Shown here piece by piece: positions 23,300 through 36,335 of a stretch of DNA of 64,000 bases. Source of the DNA: Cristatella mucedo. Taxonomy: Eukaryota > Bryozoa > Phylactolaemata > Cristatellidae. Position numbers and translations under genes: made by a program. The stretch lies in contig WPIO01000012.1 of NCBI GenBank assembly GCA_009760855.2, positions 4,978,001-5,042,000 on the forward strand. The letters run 5' to 3'. Below the pieces are notes generated by a model that saw only the letters and a program-made list of their open reading frames with translations, made no database searches and was not told the origin of the DNA. Positions within the stretch are counted from its first letter, which is position 1. Each line of letters opens with the position of its first letter.

Positions 23300-25670
23300 A
23301 GGGATCTAAGCAAAGGTTCAACTGAGTGTCACCGGCATAGAAGTGAATGCCTAGATTGCGCTTAGCAACACATCTACGAGAGGGCGAGTTTAAACAGTGA
23401 AATATCGGGATCAAGAACAAAGCCGAGAGGTGCCTCATACTTAAGTTGTTCCTTGGATGAAATTTGTTCACATCAATACTCACTGTGCATGCTATCAACA
23501 ATCAGCTGACATGCTTCCATGCCACGATATTTGAAGTACATATACAGAGATTTAATTCTTCTAGGAAGCATCAGGGAGAGATCCACAGGAGCAGGATGCC
23601 TCCTTGAACTATACAAAGGGATTGGTCAGGCAGCAAAGTCACCTCGGTCCTTCCTATGATTTGCTTTGAATGAAAAAAGCAAACAAGGTCAAAACGATAG
23701 TTGGCATAACCCTGGCTATGCCCTTGATTAGGTGGCCAAGGACTGTAGCTCCATCAGTGGGGCAATATTTGTAGCAAGTCAGTGACAGCTGAAGCACCAG
23801 TACCTGTTGTATCCTTGTCTATCTTCTTCACCATGCAGGCGCCCATATTGCCGAGAGTAGATGAGTTTGATAGCTGATATGGCTCTTTTCCCACTACATA
23901 CATTGGGCTGTTCAATTAGCTGGCCATTACGTTTTAGCATGTCAAGTTGCAAACGATAATTTGCCTGAGTAGCAAAAATAGGATACTGCTTATCAAGGCA
24001 GTATTAGCCTTCAAAAATTAATAGGCTTGTACTGAAACTTCTCTTGCGAGTTAAATAAGCTTACTTTGTGTGCTGCCTATGATTACAGCAGATTACAGTA
24101 ACGTTTTTAATGCCAGAATATTGTATATGCGACTACCACTTTTAGCTGTCATTGCCGATACTTTGTACTCTAGTATCTATACACCTCAAATTAACTCACA
24201 TACCTGTATTGGTAGAATAACAGTTCTGCATCCCCGATTTTCTTATAAATTTTGCATAGAGAGAATGTAAAGATTATCCAGACATAAGAATACTCTGCAT
24301 CTAAATATGGGCGTTGAGACTGATTTTCGATCTGTACTCTGCAAGAGTGCATAATTATAGCATATAAGACAATAAGCATAACTTATTCGGATATTGCACT
24401 GCTTGTTTACTGATTGCATGTTTTTTGGCTGCTGTAAAGCCCAGTGGTTATGGACTATGAGCTTGACAGCTGAACCTAGGTTACAGACTATGAGCTCTGC
24501 CGACCAATTAGCTTTTCCAATGAATCAGAACTGAGCCGATTAAGATAACTGCTATAAGCCAATGCTTATAAGCAGTGCTGCTATAAGCCAATGCTTATAA
24601 GCAGTGCTTTGTATGATGGTGTACAAATGAAATAATGGCATGACTTATGATTGGCCATTACATAAGGCACGGTCCAGACCAAAGTAGCTCTCTCTTGAGG
24701 CAACGGTCTGCTGGTCGGTGGGTCTTAGGGCTGAGCATGAGCTACTGTACACCTGTTAGCCAGTTGCCTTGAAGTCACCTGTTGTATCAGTCGCAATATA
24801 CAGGCTATTGTTGAGTTTTCCCAATATGGTGCTGTCGTATGCCCTGCATACAGAATATCAAGTACTGTATTATTATCGTCGGCGCATTGCTAACTAAGGT
24901 CTTCGAACGCTAAATGTTTTGTGCCGCTACCCGAACTAGTTAGGTATGGACAGTCACAACAATATCATTTTGGGGGGCTAATTACAACTTATTTCATGCA
25001 TTCTTTATAGCTGTATCATGGCTGGTGCTTCGAAAAAAATGTGCTTACAATTGTGAAAAGGCTGCCAGTTTTGTTGCGGTTGAAATAAAAAAAAAAGCAG
25101 CCTACCGTTGTGAGAAGTTCACCGCGAATCAGTTGACTATCTAGAAGCATTATTTGTCTCACCCGCATAGAGGAATACTCCCCCGTATAAAGAATGCCTA
25201 TTTGCCGGCCCGAGCGTATTCTTATAAGTGGAGTCGACTGCACTAGTCTCAGGGAAAACTTCAAGGTAACTTTGAAAGACGAGCCTGAGAAAATTGTCCG
25301 CTAACGAAGGGTGAGCCAGCCCTACTAATGAGCAATTTACTGTTCTTTTGTACGTTCCAAACTCTTTAAAGAAGAAAACAAAAGTATTTAAAATTATGTT
25401 CAGTTTGCTTGATAACACAATTATATGCAACTTGTTGGCATGCACAATTGTGTGTAAATTGAATAATAATCTCCCCTGATATTGTTCCCATGATATTCAT
25501 CATGCTTGTATTATCATAGTAAAACAATAAATATCTCAAATGGCACAACATAAACGAGAAGTCAGTGTGTACAGATTCATTTACAATGAAAACTATATAG
25601 GCTAATTACAAAACCAAGCGTAGCTAGTGGGCTGGAGACTCGTGAAATCGAATCTTAATTGAAATCTGTA
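23300..25670. other. Intergenic, nothing recognised apart from the 24549 palindrome
   Basis: AT-rich, short frames only, no domain motif or repeat family seen. Confidence 0.5.
24549..24606. repeat. Tandemly doubled 29-bp palindrome
   Basis: Two perfect 29-bp units, each with arms CTGCTATAAGC and GCTTATAAGCAG around CAAT, so each can form a hairpin. Confidence 0.85.
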
Positions 25671-25674
25671 GGTG

Positions 25675-25850
25675 ATCTTGCTAAGTCCTCGGGTCTTAGC
25701 TAAGGATAAGGTGCTCACTCTTGGCAATCTAGGTCGTGAGTTCAAGATCTGCAGAGGGTGATCCTTTATTGCCCACTGCAAATGGTGGTGATAGCATCAT
25801 TTAAGGCTTTTCTGCTGCTATATAAATGAGGCTGTTGAATCAGCTAGCCG
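25675..25850 (+). mobile_element. tRNA-derived SINE
   Basis: Head TCTTAGCTAAGGATAAGGTG, B-box-like GAGTTCAAGATC, body TTATTGCCCACTGCAAATGG and tail CTGCTGCTATATAAATGAGG. Confidence 0.7.
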
Positions 25851-28800
25851 TCAACTTTAAAGAAGGCTTGCAAGCACAAAAAAAGTCTTTTCACGGTAAA
25901 CCTATTTAAGCTATGCCTAACACTTATTGAGAAGTAAACCAAAAATAAAGAATCTAAAACTGCCAAAAACCCTTTCGTGAGATTAATTAGGGCTAATTAT
26001 AAAATTAATTAATAATATTAATAAAAATCATAAAATAATATAAATATAATGATATAAAAAGAATAAAAAATAACCTAATTAGAGCTAAATCTTACATTCC
26101 TTAACCATAATATTTAATAATAAAGCCTGTGTTGAACGCTGGCAAAAAGCACACAAAGCGCAATGCAACGTTCGTCAGTAATTTTTCAACTACAGCAGTG
26201 CAAACTGCCGGGCCAGACCAATTTGTACCAGCAGGCACTACTGAGGTGTTTGCTGTAATTGAAGCTATTATGGCAGACAAATGGCAGAACTTCACGAGAC
26301 CAAAGCATGCAAGTAACATAGAGCCGCTAAGGTGGCTACTACCAAAGTTAATGAGATTTATGCTTGCCTGCTTTTTATGGTCATCCAGGTAGAAGAGTAA
26401 GATGGTCGATTGCCTTTGAAGCTGCTACTGATGCCATGCTTGCTGGCTGATTTCCATTCTTCAGAAAAACTCATATCGCTGCAAATAAAATTACAGCAAA
26501 TCATCCAAGTCACAAACAACAAAGTAATTTCTTTTTACACGTCTCGTTATTTCAATACCTACGAGCAGAACAGTCGGACAGGACAGCTTTCAGAGGTTTG
26601 ATACGTTCACAATAATAATCTTGCTATTCAACTGTGTGGTAGCAAAGTTGAGCGTCTAAATGCAGAATTTTTTCCATACACTTCAGACTGCCGTTCATCT
26701 CGATTATCTCGCCTAATCATCACTGTAACGATTTAGGTCTCATCTCAGAGGCAGATTAAAAACCATAGAGAGACCCCAAACGGTCATCCTATGTGAATTT
26801 AAAGTATGCTTGAACAGTCGCATTTGCATTTATGAATCATATCATACGAAGTGCAAAGGCTGTAGCTTCCTAACGTATCACATCGATAGAACATGCAACA
26901 TCTGAAAAAGAGCTTTATGTGAGTCACGTTCACAACCTATCATCGGGTACCGAAATAATGTTTAACGACCCAAAGAGAGCTATGTATTGTTACTACGTGA
27001 TTTCAGCTGGTGTACCATATATGATGGCTTGGCTGGGAGGTTTGGTAATTGCTTTAACGACCAAGATCACAGAATCGAAGGTTTCGGCATAAGAAGTTCT
27101 CTTAGAGTGCTATACAAATAATATGCATATACACTGCTCTTCAAAAGTTTCTAGCACCTGGTCCATCAACCTGAGTTCTGTTGTTGCTAAAGCCAGTATT
27201 CGAGTAAATCATTAATCTTCACTAATTATAGAAGTTTAGCAATCTGTAAGTATATAATTGTGCACTAAGTTTCACTTTGCTACGCCTGGCTTAGTAAATA
27301 ACTGCATTCGTCGGCAACCGAGTCAACCGTTCGCACGTAAACAGATGGGGGGAATGTGATCACGTGATTATGCCCCTTCTTGGATGCCATCGAGGAGAAC
27401 CTATTTTGGCATATTTCGTCTCCAACGATGCCTCAGCTATTTATGAGGTACCCAGATGTCTCCTTAACCTGTTGTTGCCAACCGTCCCATAGTGATGCAC
27501 TGTACGCGACGAGTACATGCCATCTGTTGCACACCTTTCTGATGGTACAAGAGCGATTTTGATGTAGCTGCAGGGAGGGGGCCATTAAAACCTAGTAATC
27601 GCCAGGCGGTTGAAGATCTCAGAGGTTACTGTTAGGAGCATTATAAGGAGACATCTGGACTATGGTAGGACAGAGGCACTGCCATGATTGGGTCACCTGT
27701 CAGTAACTTCTCCCATGCTGTCTAATGCTGGGATCGGCAAGCAGAGTCCAGCCTTGCTTTTTACTGCTGCACAGTCAACAATGGCTTGCCATTGGCCACC
27801 AGCCAATTCAGCTTTCGTTCGTTAAGCCATGGTTTAGTAACTCATGGTGTTTTGGCTTATGACCATTCTGGTTGCATAGCGAAGACTCTAGCAGTACATT
27901 TTAGCAGTGGCAATTCCGTTTTTCAGAGCAATGCTATTGAGGTGCCGGTCCTTCCTCAGTGAAGCTCCTGATGGGTGACCCGATTACGGCAGTGCCTCTG
28001 TGCTACAGTAGTTCAGATGTTTCCTAGTAATGTTGCTGTGCAGAGTCTGACAGCAGTCTGTGTCCTACAGTCAGATGATTGCGGTTGCACAGTCGTGATT
28101 AAATTATAAGCCTTGGATGCCAGAACACGGTGGTGATCCCATCATGACAGGCTACTGCTGATAGCAGATAAAATACAAATCCATCACGCGACCGGCCCTC
28201 TTCTAGTCGATTGAGAGAACCTTGCCTAGTTTTTTTTTACCGAAGCTTTGTCACTCAATGATGCTATAAATATACACACATACACATTTACACATACACA
28301 CAAGCACATACTCATACACACACATTTTATATACACAACCCTGGCTTTAATCCCAACTTTAACTCTTTCGTGATGATTCACCGAAGCCAGAACCTACAAA
28401 CCGTTAAAAAACATTTAGTTAAATAACTAGTTATATTTCAAAGGGTGAACGAGTTCATTCGTCAGAGGCCTAATTCGTCAATTACCCCACCCCCCCCCCA
28501 GTCCTTTGAGATCCATCGAGAGCCACCAGCTCCTGCCCAGAGCTGCATGTATGAGAAACCATCGGACAGGAAGAAATTTGCCGAGCACTCATCGTTATTA
28601 CTTCCAGCAGCAGCATGGAATCTGCGGCATCGACCCGTGATTGGTGTACACAGCGCTGGATGCTTAAACCTCTGGTAGTACCCAAATACCTAGCTACACT
28701 ATTGTAGTTAGTTGCCAAAACAGCTGACCCGAGTTGACCTGCGGCTTGATAGCAGCAATAGGAGGCCGTGTTAACTCGCCCTCATAACGTCTACTGCATA

Positions 28801-28880
28801 CAAACAAACAAAGCAAGACTACGCTTAGAAGTCAATAAAGCAAAACCATTGCTGGCTTGGAGATTTAGAAAATGTAGGCG
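25850..28880. other. Intergenic, mostly unrecognised
   Basis: Contains an extremely AT-rich stretch (25980-26100), a SINE-like element (27000-27130) and an AC-rich stretch (28255-28335). An 87-codon frame at 26129-26392 has no recognisable motif. Confidence 0.45.
27000..27130 (+). mobile_element. SINE-like element with LINE-type tail
   Basis: GGTTTGGTAATTGCTTTAAC head, then AAGTTCTCTTAGAGTGCTAT ACAAATAATATGCATA tail, as in the 9231-9380 element. Confidence 0.45.
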
Positions 28881-30300
28881 GTACGTTCTCGGAGGCGAGG
28901 ATCTTGTCGTCTGATTCGAACAGCAGAGAGCCAGCCGATGACCAATACCAACAGTTCATTGCAGCCGTAAGGTAGCCAGCCTGCTTACACAGGCCACAGT
29001 CGCTCCACCGAGAAATAGCTTGTCGTTTGATTCGCACAGCAGAGAGCCAGCCGATGACCAACACCAACAGATCAATGCACGACGCACGGAGCCGAAGGGC
29101 GCACGGCTCCCTTTGGCCCCTTCTCCCACTCGACTCTACTCGACTCCTACTCTCCCCTGGTGGACCCCGATGATTCACCTTGGAGGACCATAACTGTGAG
29201 CCGGCCGACCCTGATGGTGAATCCACCATCTGTTCAACCGTGGGTTACCGGCCTGTGTCCACGCCACATCACAGGCGGACCACAGCTGTGCACCGCCCCC
29301 TCTCGGTGATGCTCCTAACAGCTGTTCACTAGCGGCTTATCAGAGGAGCCTGCATACACTCGAACGACAGATCTCTCGCAGACCAACGCATTTTTCACGC
29401 AACAGGCCAACGGCAAACAAAATGCGCGTGCCATCACTACAGACTGACGCTCGCGAGGTGTTTGCGCAAAACTTATGCCAAGGAGTGCACGGCGCGGGTT
29501 GCACGGACGCACAGTTTCCTCCCAACCGAGAAGGCTTTACTGGCCTGCAACAGGCCAAAACAAAATCTCAGCTAAATTATAGAGCGATTCTCACAGTCAA
29601 AAAAGTAGCCTCGTGTTAAGGAGCTGTTCCTAGAAGCGACCGACTTCTGCGCTACCGCTTCTGGCCGGCTCAAGCGTCGGCGACCCAGTTTACCGCCGGC
29701 TGCTTCTCATATCGTCTGCTGCGGGTAGCACTTTCCCTTCTCAGGCACTGCATCGACGGTTCGTAACGGTCGGCGGTGACTTGTGAGGGGCCATTAATAG
29801 TGCGTCGGAGTATATTCCTCAAACTGCACGACGGCGCCAGCTCCGCCAAAGCACCACCGGAGTGATAGCCGTTATGACTGAGAGCTGTCGGAAAGGTTTA
29901 TCCGGGTCTCATCATCTGCGTTTCCGGCCGGGTGGGCGGTTTGACTATGAGTTACCGGTGAGGCGAGAGGACGGCCTGAAGGGGGCGGGGATAGCGCCTA
30001 CACTTCAATCAACTCTGCCCTTGCAGCTTTTTCTCTGTGCAAACTATCGCCATTAGCGTCGGCGAGCGCGACAGAGTCTCCTGCGTCAGCGGCGGAAATC
30101 TAGGCGGAGAAACGGAAGCGAAAGAGCGCCGGCAAGCGCTCGCGGTCAGGGAAAGCCGCGAAGACTGCTAATCTGGGCCGTAAATTGTATTCATACAATG
30201 GGTCGCCGTTGTTCGCGTATGACGAATGATCCATCTAGCGGTGGCGGACGGCGGCGATCACTCATTCAGACCTGCGGGTCACCTCGTTTACTTTCCTCCC
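28880..30300. promoter_or_regulatory. CpG-dense block, possible promoter or CpG island
   Basis: Clearly richer in G+C and CpG than its surroundings (many CGGCG, GCGCGG, CCGGCCGGG clusters between 29600 and 30250). No coding motif was recognised, and frames on both strands are short. It may be the promoter of an unannotated transcript or a non-genic island. Confidence 0.35.
28903..29079. repeat. Diverged 61-bp direct repeat, 116-bp period
   Basis: 28903-28963 and 29019-29079 share GCAGAGAGCCAGCCGATGAC and flanks, at the left edge of the CpG-dense block. Confidence 0.75.
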
Positions 30301-30559
30301 TTCATTTTGAGAAATTGTAGGTACATGAGCTACGAGCCGGCTGAGCTTTGCTTTGTTCATGCTCCTACAGGACGGCGCTAATCAGTTTGACCTACAGAAA
30401 TTCGGCACCGCAGACCGGCAGTGCCGAATATAGCTCCTATTACTGTAGGTTGCATTAAAGGCCAGCCAACTCCCGCTAGAGAGGAAAGAAGCCTGAAATC
30501 TGATAAGGGAAACAAATAAGTAAAATATATATATATACGTGCATGCAAAATCCAAGCGA

Positions 30560-30783
30560 CGTCCGAGCGACGGACGTTATAAATGATACCGCTAAGACTT
30601 GTCTTGCGAATCAAGCGTCCCTAGCGTCCTAGAAATTATGCGTCAATTGACAGGTATTTACCGCCTACCGTTGCGTCTTCTTCGTGTGAGGCCCCTAGGT
30701 TGCTAGTCCATTTTTGGATGCCCAGATTTCGGATCTAATGCAACCGTTTAATCCGTCATGGGATAATAAATAAATGTGTCTCT

Positions 30784-30825
<42 letters not shown>

Positions 30826-30882
30826 TGTGTCTGTGTACGTGTGTGTGTGTGTGTGCGCGCTCGCGCGTGTGTGCGCGCGCGC

Positions 30883-30942
<60 letters not shown>

Positions 30943-30992
30943 TGTGTTAGTGTGTGTCTGTGTGTGTGTGATGGTGTACGCGTGTGTGTGTG

Positions 30993-31031
<39 letters not shown>

Positions 31032-31420
31032 GTGTGTGTCTGTGTCTGTGTGTCTGTGTCTCTGTGTCTGTGTACGTGTGTGTGTGCGTGTGTGTGTGTG
31101 TGTGTTAGTCTCTCTGTGTGTGTCTGTGTGTGTGTGTCTGTGCGTGTGTGTGTGTGTGTATGTGTGTGTGTGTGTGTGTGTGTGCGCGTGTGCACGTGTG
31201 CGTGAGTTCGGGAGCGCAAGTACGTGTGCGAAATTCGATCCGTCCGAGTGAAGGACGCCACAAACAATCTAGCATTCCTAGCGTCTTAGAAATTACGCGT
31301 GAAATGAGGGTAAGTGGTTATCGCCTACTGCTGCGTCGAATTCGCGCGAGACCCCTTCAGAGTTTGTCCGTTCTATCGTGCCAAAATTTCGAATCGAATG
31401 CAACCGTAAATGCTTGTTAT
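30560..31420. repeat. Diverged direct repeats flanking the GT array
   Basis: 30560-30755 and 31235-31420 share CTAGCGTC(C/T)TAGAAATTA, then CGCCTAC(C/T)G(T/C)TGCGTC and AATGCAACCGT. The GT array sits between them. Confidence 0.65.
30786..31205. repeat. Long imperfect GT microsatellite
   Basis: GT tracts interrupted by CT, GCGC and GTTAG, intergenic. Both strands give spurious Cys/Val and His/Thr reading frames. Confidence 0.95.
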
Positions 31421-31549
31421 AGCCTTCGCGCCCATTCGCATAATAATATTGCATGTTCGCAGCATGTCTTCGCGCTGCCGAACTCATATTTTCAGCTAAT
31501 AAATAATTGAAATATACATACACCTTCGATTTGATCTATCTACCAAAAT

Positions 31550-32220
31550 TCCTGTCCCTGTGCGCACGCGCAATTATGGAAATGAGCTTCAACACCGGAT
31601 GCCTGTACGCGATCCACCGTAATCCATTTTAGTTCTCTTCAAAACAGATGGGTTCAGCGAATTGCCGCAATACACTATATATAGGCTAACAACGATCAGA
31701 AGTAAGCGTTGCAGAGCTCGAATTTTGCGTTGATATTGTATTACACTGTCGAATTTATCTGTCCACCAAATTTCACGCCGCTGAGTGCACTTGTGCAAAT
31801 GAGCTTTGACACCGGACGCCCGTACCGCAATCCACCACTATCCATTCTAATTCCCGTCAAATCCATCCCAAATCAGCTGCACACAGCTCCAAAAGTTTGG
31901 AATATCAAACTACGCTACTCGTATAATATACCCAGAAAATGTCTCGAGATTCCGCTCACGCGTTCTCACCAAATCCATTAAAATAGGATTGCAGTGGCCC
32001 AGGCCTGTACGGCAATCCACCGCATTCCACCACGCAGTGAAAGAAATCCTGATCGAAAATTTTCTTTTTTGTTGTATGTGACAGCACACTCTTCGACCCT
32101 TGCATTAACAAAGTTCCCTTACATTAGCATGGCCGTTCTCGTGCAATGCACTGCGATCGACTGCAGTAGCCCGGGCCAATATCCCAATCCACTTCAATTC
32201 ACCGAATCCACAGTATACAA
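31550..32220. repeat. Degenerate recurring motif (GTACsGCAATCCACCrC type)
   Basis: Variants at about 31608, 31830, 32010 and 32185 share GCAATCCACC/GATCCACC followed by ATCCA or ATTCCA. The two longest matches (31580-31635 and 31795-31850) also share AAATGAGCTT and ACACCGGA. Identity unknown. Confidence 0.5.
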
Positions 32221-32483
32221 AGTCGAAATACGTTTCGCTGAGCGCCAGTTTTATTACATAATGAAGTGCACCGTGCTGCGTGCATAACCACGTAAAATAA
32301 AAAGGAAGGTCGCGGGTTCTGATTTGGCAATTGCTTTAGTCGGAGGGGGCTTTATTGAGGCACGAATGAGGATATTTCTTTTCAGTAAAGAAGGCTGAAA
32401 ACGTTGCTGCTGAGCCGTTAATATTAGGGGATTCAGACATCTCAGCATTGGCAAGTAAATAGTTTACACTCTTTTAAATCTGT

Positions 32484-32780
32484 TTAGGGTCCGACTAGCG
32501 GGAATTCAGCTTTCGAGCGAAAAAAGCCCTGGCTTTTTTTAAGCTCCCGGGTGTAAACTCGAAGGAAGTCTTTGAAATTGACTAGATCTGCATCAGACCC
32601 CGATTTCTTGAAACGACGTTCAAGCCTGCGCTTCACCTGGCACATTGTAAACGTTCTAGAGCTTGCAGCTGATTTGTGGTGAATTTGAAGCCAACTAAAA
32701 TGAATTGTAGTTGATTGCGGTTCAGGCATCTGACATTTAAGCTCATTTGCCATTTGCATAAGTGTACACTGGGACATGAA
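32484..32780 (-). mobile_element. Possible non-LTR retroelement relic (endonuclease-RT linker)
   Basis: The minus frame has KRRLERRFKKSGSDADLVNF and a basic, Lys/Phe-rich continuation, the pattern typical of the region between endonuclease and reverse transcriptase in non-LTR elements. Only this segment is visible. Confidence 0.4.
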
Positions 32781-33930
32781 ATTTGATGTATAGATAAAAT
32801 CGAACGTGTACTATAATGTCAGCTCAAAATATAAGCTCGGCACCGCCAATGTCTTTCCAATGTTAGCCTAATTAGAGCGGATTGCTGTGGATAGCGGTAA
32901 TTCGTTGAATCCTGTTAGGGTGGGGCCGGAGAAAGAAGTGTGCTGTCAACGCCCTCCTCCTGCCGGTCGCCTCCAATACAAAACACGCTCCGTACCGTTG
33001 CGCTACGTCTCAGGAAGAAAAGACTAGCGGCGACAGAAAGAGCCACAATATCTGGAGCATGATGAAAGATCCGTCAACCAGCCAATACGATGGCCGTAGC
33101 TTAAGCCACACCGCTCGTTACGAAGCCCTCGATCTACGACATTGTTTTTCGGTTATTCTCCTGTAAAAATATACCTCGTAAGGAAATTCTCCCACAAATT
33201 TTTTCTCTCGGCTGATGCTCGACTTGGCCTGTCTGCGTTGGCCGCATTATGCCGATAAGGCGCCGTAGTGATTGAATCCCCCGAAGCTGTAAGAAGTCAC
33301 TGATACATGCGAATTTTCAAAGAAGAATACGGAAAAATGATTAGCATTGCAATTATTTAGGGAGTTGGACCGCTCGGCCAAATCACTCAAGCAACTGACC
33401 GTCTTGAAATGCATTCAGGATCTGACAGGCAAAATTCTAATTTGGGAGTGAAAAAATGAATTCCCGGGTAATTCTTAGCGTAGGGATGGTGACAAGAACG
33501 TGGCCTCTGAACCTTGACAGATTACTGACTCGGATATCTTAAAATGGCTTTAACGCGTGTATTTGACACGGTGCTCTTTTGAAATTTTTTAGTACATATA
33601 GGATTATCTCTTATGGCTTTCAGCCTTCAGAGGAACATGCTCATCTAGAGCATTCTCAAGTTTTAGTAACCTTCATTGACGAAAGGATCAAGAATGTCGG
33701 CATAATTTTATCTCCTAGAAGAGTTCGGCGATGACTCCAGGTTAATTAATGGAAGAAGTTGTAACTATTATATTGACGGACAACCCCTGCCATGAAATTG
33801 GCCATTCATACCTAAAAAATCTACAGCCACAATTTCAGCTTTATCGTGGCCCATGTCTTCTTTGAACGAGCAGTTAGCCGTTCCATTCTTTTACTACATA
33901 ATCATCAGTCACAGACTGCTTCAATCTGTG
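32780..33930. other. Intergenic, nothing recognised
   Basis: No open frame of note, no splice-bounded coding block and no repeat family identified. Confidence 0.45.
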
Positions 33931-33934
33931 AAAG

Positions 33935-34215
33935 TCTTAGGCTGTGAAGTGGCTCCCGTATTTCTTACGTAATAATGCAACGACATTGTATCTCCTGCTG
34001 CTGACTCGTGCACATCGTTTCACGATGTCCGTTGCGACTACGTCCGTACCATTAATTTCGTTGACTATGCTGCTGACTAGGCAGTGCTTCTTACTTTCTT
34101 TTTGTTGCGTGAGATGGAGTCTGTTGGCCACCATATTCGTAAATAAAGGCGCTTTGGTTTTTCGGCGAAGGATAGAAAGTTCTCCTGTGAAAAGCGCACT
34201 TTGTCTTTGTGGCTC
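33935..34215 (+). mobile_element. Diverged LINE 3' end (second family)
   Basis: Weak match to the 35690-36110 part of the second LINE family (ACGTAATAATGCAACGACA, CTTTTTGTTGCGTGAGATGG). No intact frame. Confidence 0.45.
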
Positions 34216-34424
34216 GTAGACTAGTAAGAGACACCTGCATACATATCTCAGCTAAGGGCGACTGCACCCGAGCTCGGTTTCTCTACGTGGCCGACACACC
34301 GTCCGATGGTTTGCAATCGACTGCCGCAGCTTACAGGCTCTTGCTTTAGCTCAACCGACGCTTTTAGCAGGGTTGGTGATACACACAGTCTGCCCTGCTG
34401 CTGCAACCGTCGAAAGGAGCAGTA

Positions 34425-34503
34425 AATGTAAAGCGCCTATAAAGAGATTGGGTTCTCTGCAGGCGCCTTATCAAGTGCATTACTATTATTATTACTACTA
34501 TAA
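34425..34503 (+). mobile_element. L2-like LINE tail
   Basis: TAAAGCGCCTATAAAGAGAT, GGCGCCTTATCAAGTGCATT, and an imperfect ATT repeat. Confidence 0.7.
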
Positions 34504-35494
34504 AGGAGCAAGAGACGAGCAGATGCCATGAGAAAATAGCTACATTTTCTTCTTCTTCTTCTTCATAGCTACAGAGTTTCTTCTACGAAAGAAATCTCAG
34601 ATAGCCTACGGAAAGGTTGAGTCTGACGCATAGTATATCCAACATGTGCAGGTTGTGCAGATCAAGTCAAGACAATGAGCTGCACGAAACACGTGTGAAA
34701 CAGAATAAAAACTAAGAGAGCTTATGGATACCAGAAAGCTAGACTGGAGCCCACCGACAGACTTCTGTCATTTTCGGCTTCACAGCATAGCTGGTCTTTC
34801 CTGACTGCTGACCTGACTACCGGACTGCAGTGACGAGGCCCTTGGCGGTCGGCGCCTTGGGCAGCTGGTGGCCAGATAGTGAAGCCAGCCTGGCAGACCC
34901 CGGCATTTCGCGAGAGTATCGGACGGCATTGTTAAGGCTGTGCGTCTCGGACGCTATTTATGAGTCGGAAGCCGTGCGGTTCCTTCTCCTGAATCGGAAG
35001 TCCTGGGTAGCGCCCCCCCCCCCCCCCCCGCAGAACAGGGGTCCTCCGGCTAATGTACTGTAATACTTTCTCATTTTAAGAAGTCTTTCAGTAAAAGAAA
35101 AGTGGCAAGTGCCACTGAACTGTAACAAAACAATACACAAGATGAGCTGCCGAAAATTGCAATCTTTATTAAGCCCTTCCTTAGAGCATGCGAAATGTAA
35201 GGAATCGTAGCGAAGCTGATAGCTAAATTTTTGGGTCTGCAGATTTATTTATTTATTAATTTCATTTAACCTGGGAAAATATGCACAATCTTAGGTTCGG
35301 TCGGCCTCTAAAATAACTCAACAAACTAATCATTAGTTAACTATAATCTTTCAGCCCATCCCACGCACAATGGAGGTTCCTTAGGTTACTTTTGGTCAAT
35401 GCGTGGAGAGTTACTAAATTGCTATGTTAAGTAGTGATTTGATTCAGCAGCAGCCCCGGATGTGCCAGCTGCAGCAGAACAAAAGCAAATAGGG
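34504..35494. other. Intergenic, CTT-rich start and poly-C, otherwise unrecognised
   Basis: A CTT repeat near 34546, a 77-codon frame at 34830-35063 with no motif, a poly-C run and an ATTT-rich stretch near 35245. Confidence 0.45.
35014..35029. repeat. Poly-C run
   Basis: Sixteen C bases. Confidence 0.9.
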
Positions 35495-36335
35495 CGGAAT
35501 GTCCGAAGCTGACCCATAAGGCCCACCACTGCTTGGCTCCTTTGTACCTAGCTGAACTGCTTCACCAGTTTCAGCTTCTTCGCGCCCTCAGGTCCTGTGT
35601 GGACAACAAATTAGATGTCTCATTCCACTTCTTAAAGACTGTTGGAGACAGAAGTTTTAGCTCTGCAGGTCCTAGGCTGTGGAACTTGCTACCACAATTC
35701 TTACGCAACGACAACTACTCTCCTGCTGCCGACTATGGTGTGGTTTTATTTAATTGATGAGACTGCCCCCGATCGCTGTACGAGTGGGCTGTGACACTCG
35801 ATGTGGTAAGCAGCCTGGACGTGCTATTAGTGTTTGTTTTGACAAGGGAGTCAGGGGACTTCGGTGGGCGAGAGGGGCGAGGAGAGTCGTGCTTCGCCCT
35901 GCTCCGTGTGGAGGTGGAATAAACTGGTGGTTCTGCACGTCGGCTAGCGTTCTGTGCCGTTCGCGACGATAGTTCAGACTACATATGGCTCATCCTTATC
36001 AGCGGTCCTGCGCTGCTACTTCCTTGCTACTCACTACCTCAGCTGCTCTCCTGACTCTGCTATGCTTCCCACTTTCTCTTTATTTTGTGAGAGGAAGTCT
36101 TCGGCTAACGAATGCGTACCGAAAGCCGTCTAGGCTGTGAGTGGGCTATACAAAACTCTCCTGCCTAACTCCCAAATGGTCTTTATGACTTTGTGGAGTT
36201 ACCGACGGAGATACATTACATTTCATTACAGCAGAGGTGCAGGAATACCAACTCGATCGGGAGCAGTCAATTTAGTTCAGGTGACCTGTACAAGAAATAG
36301 CAAAATCAGTTGGCCGTCCAATAATAAGTGACAGC
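35495..36335 (+). mobile_element. Second non-LTR LINE family, 3' part
   Basis: The plus frame encodes LYLAELLHQFQLLRALRSC and GDRSFSSAGPRLWNLLPQFL, the C-terminal end of a non-LTR reverse transcriptase ORF, different from the L2 family above. Its 3' UTR (TTTATGACTTTGTGGAGTTA) recurs at 41780 and, inverted, at 47205. Confidence 0.75.

Noticed and set aside
26129-26392. 87-codon plus frame
   Set aside because: No recognisable motif, no splice context, and a comparable antisense frame; not supportable as a gene.
28825-29229. 134-codon minus frame in the CpG-dense block
   Set aside because: Internal direct repeat, no domain pattern and no supporting splice sites; likely chance in GC-rich DNA.
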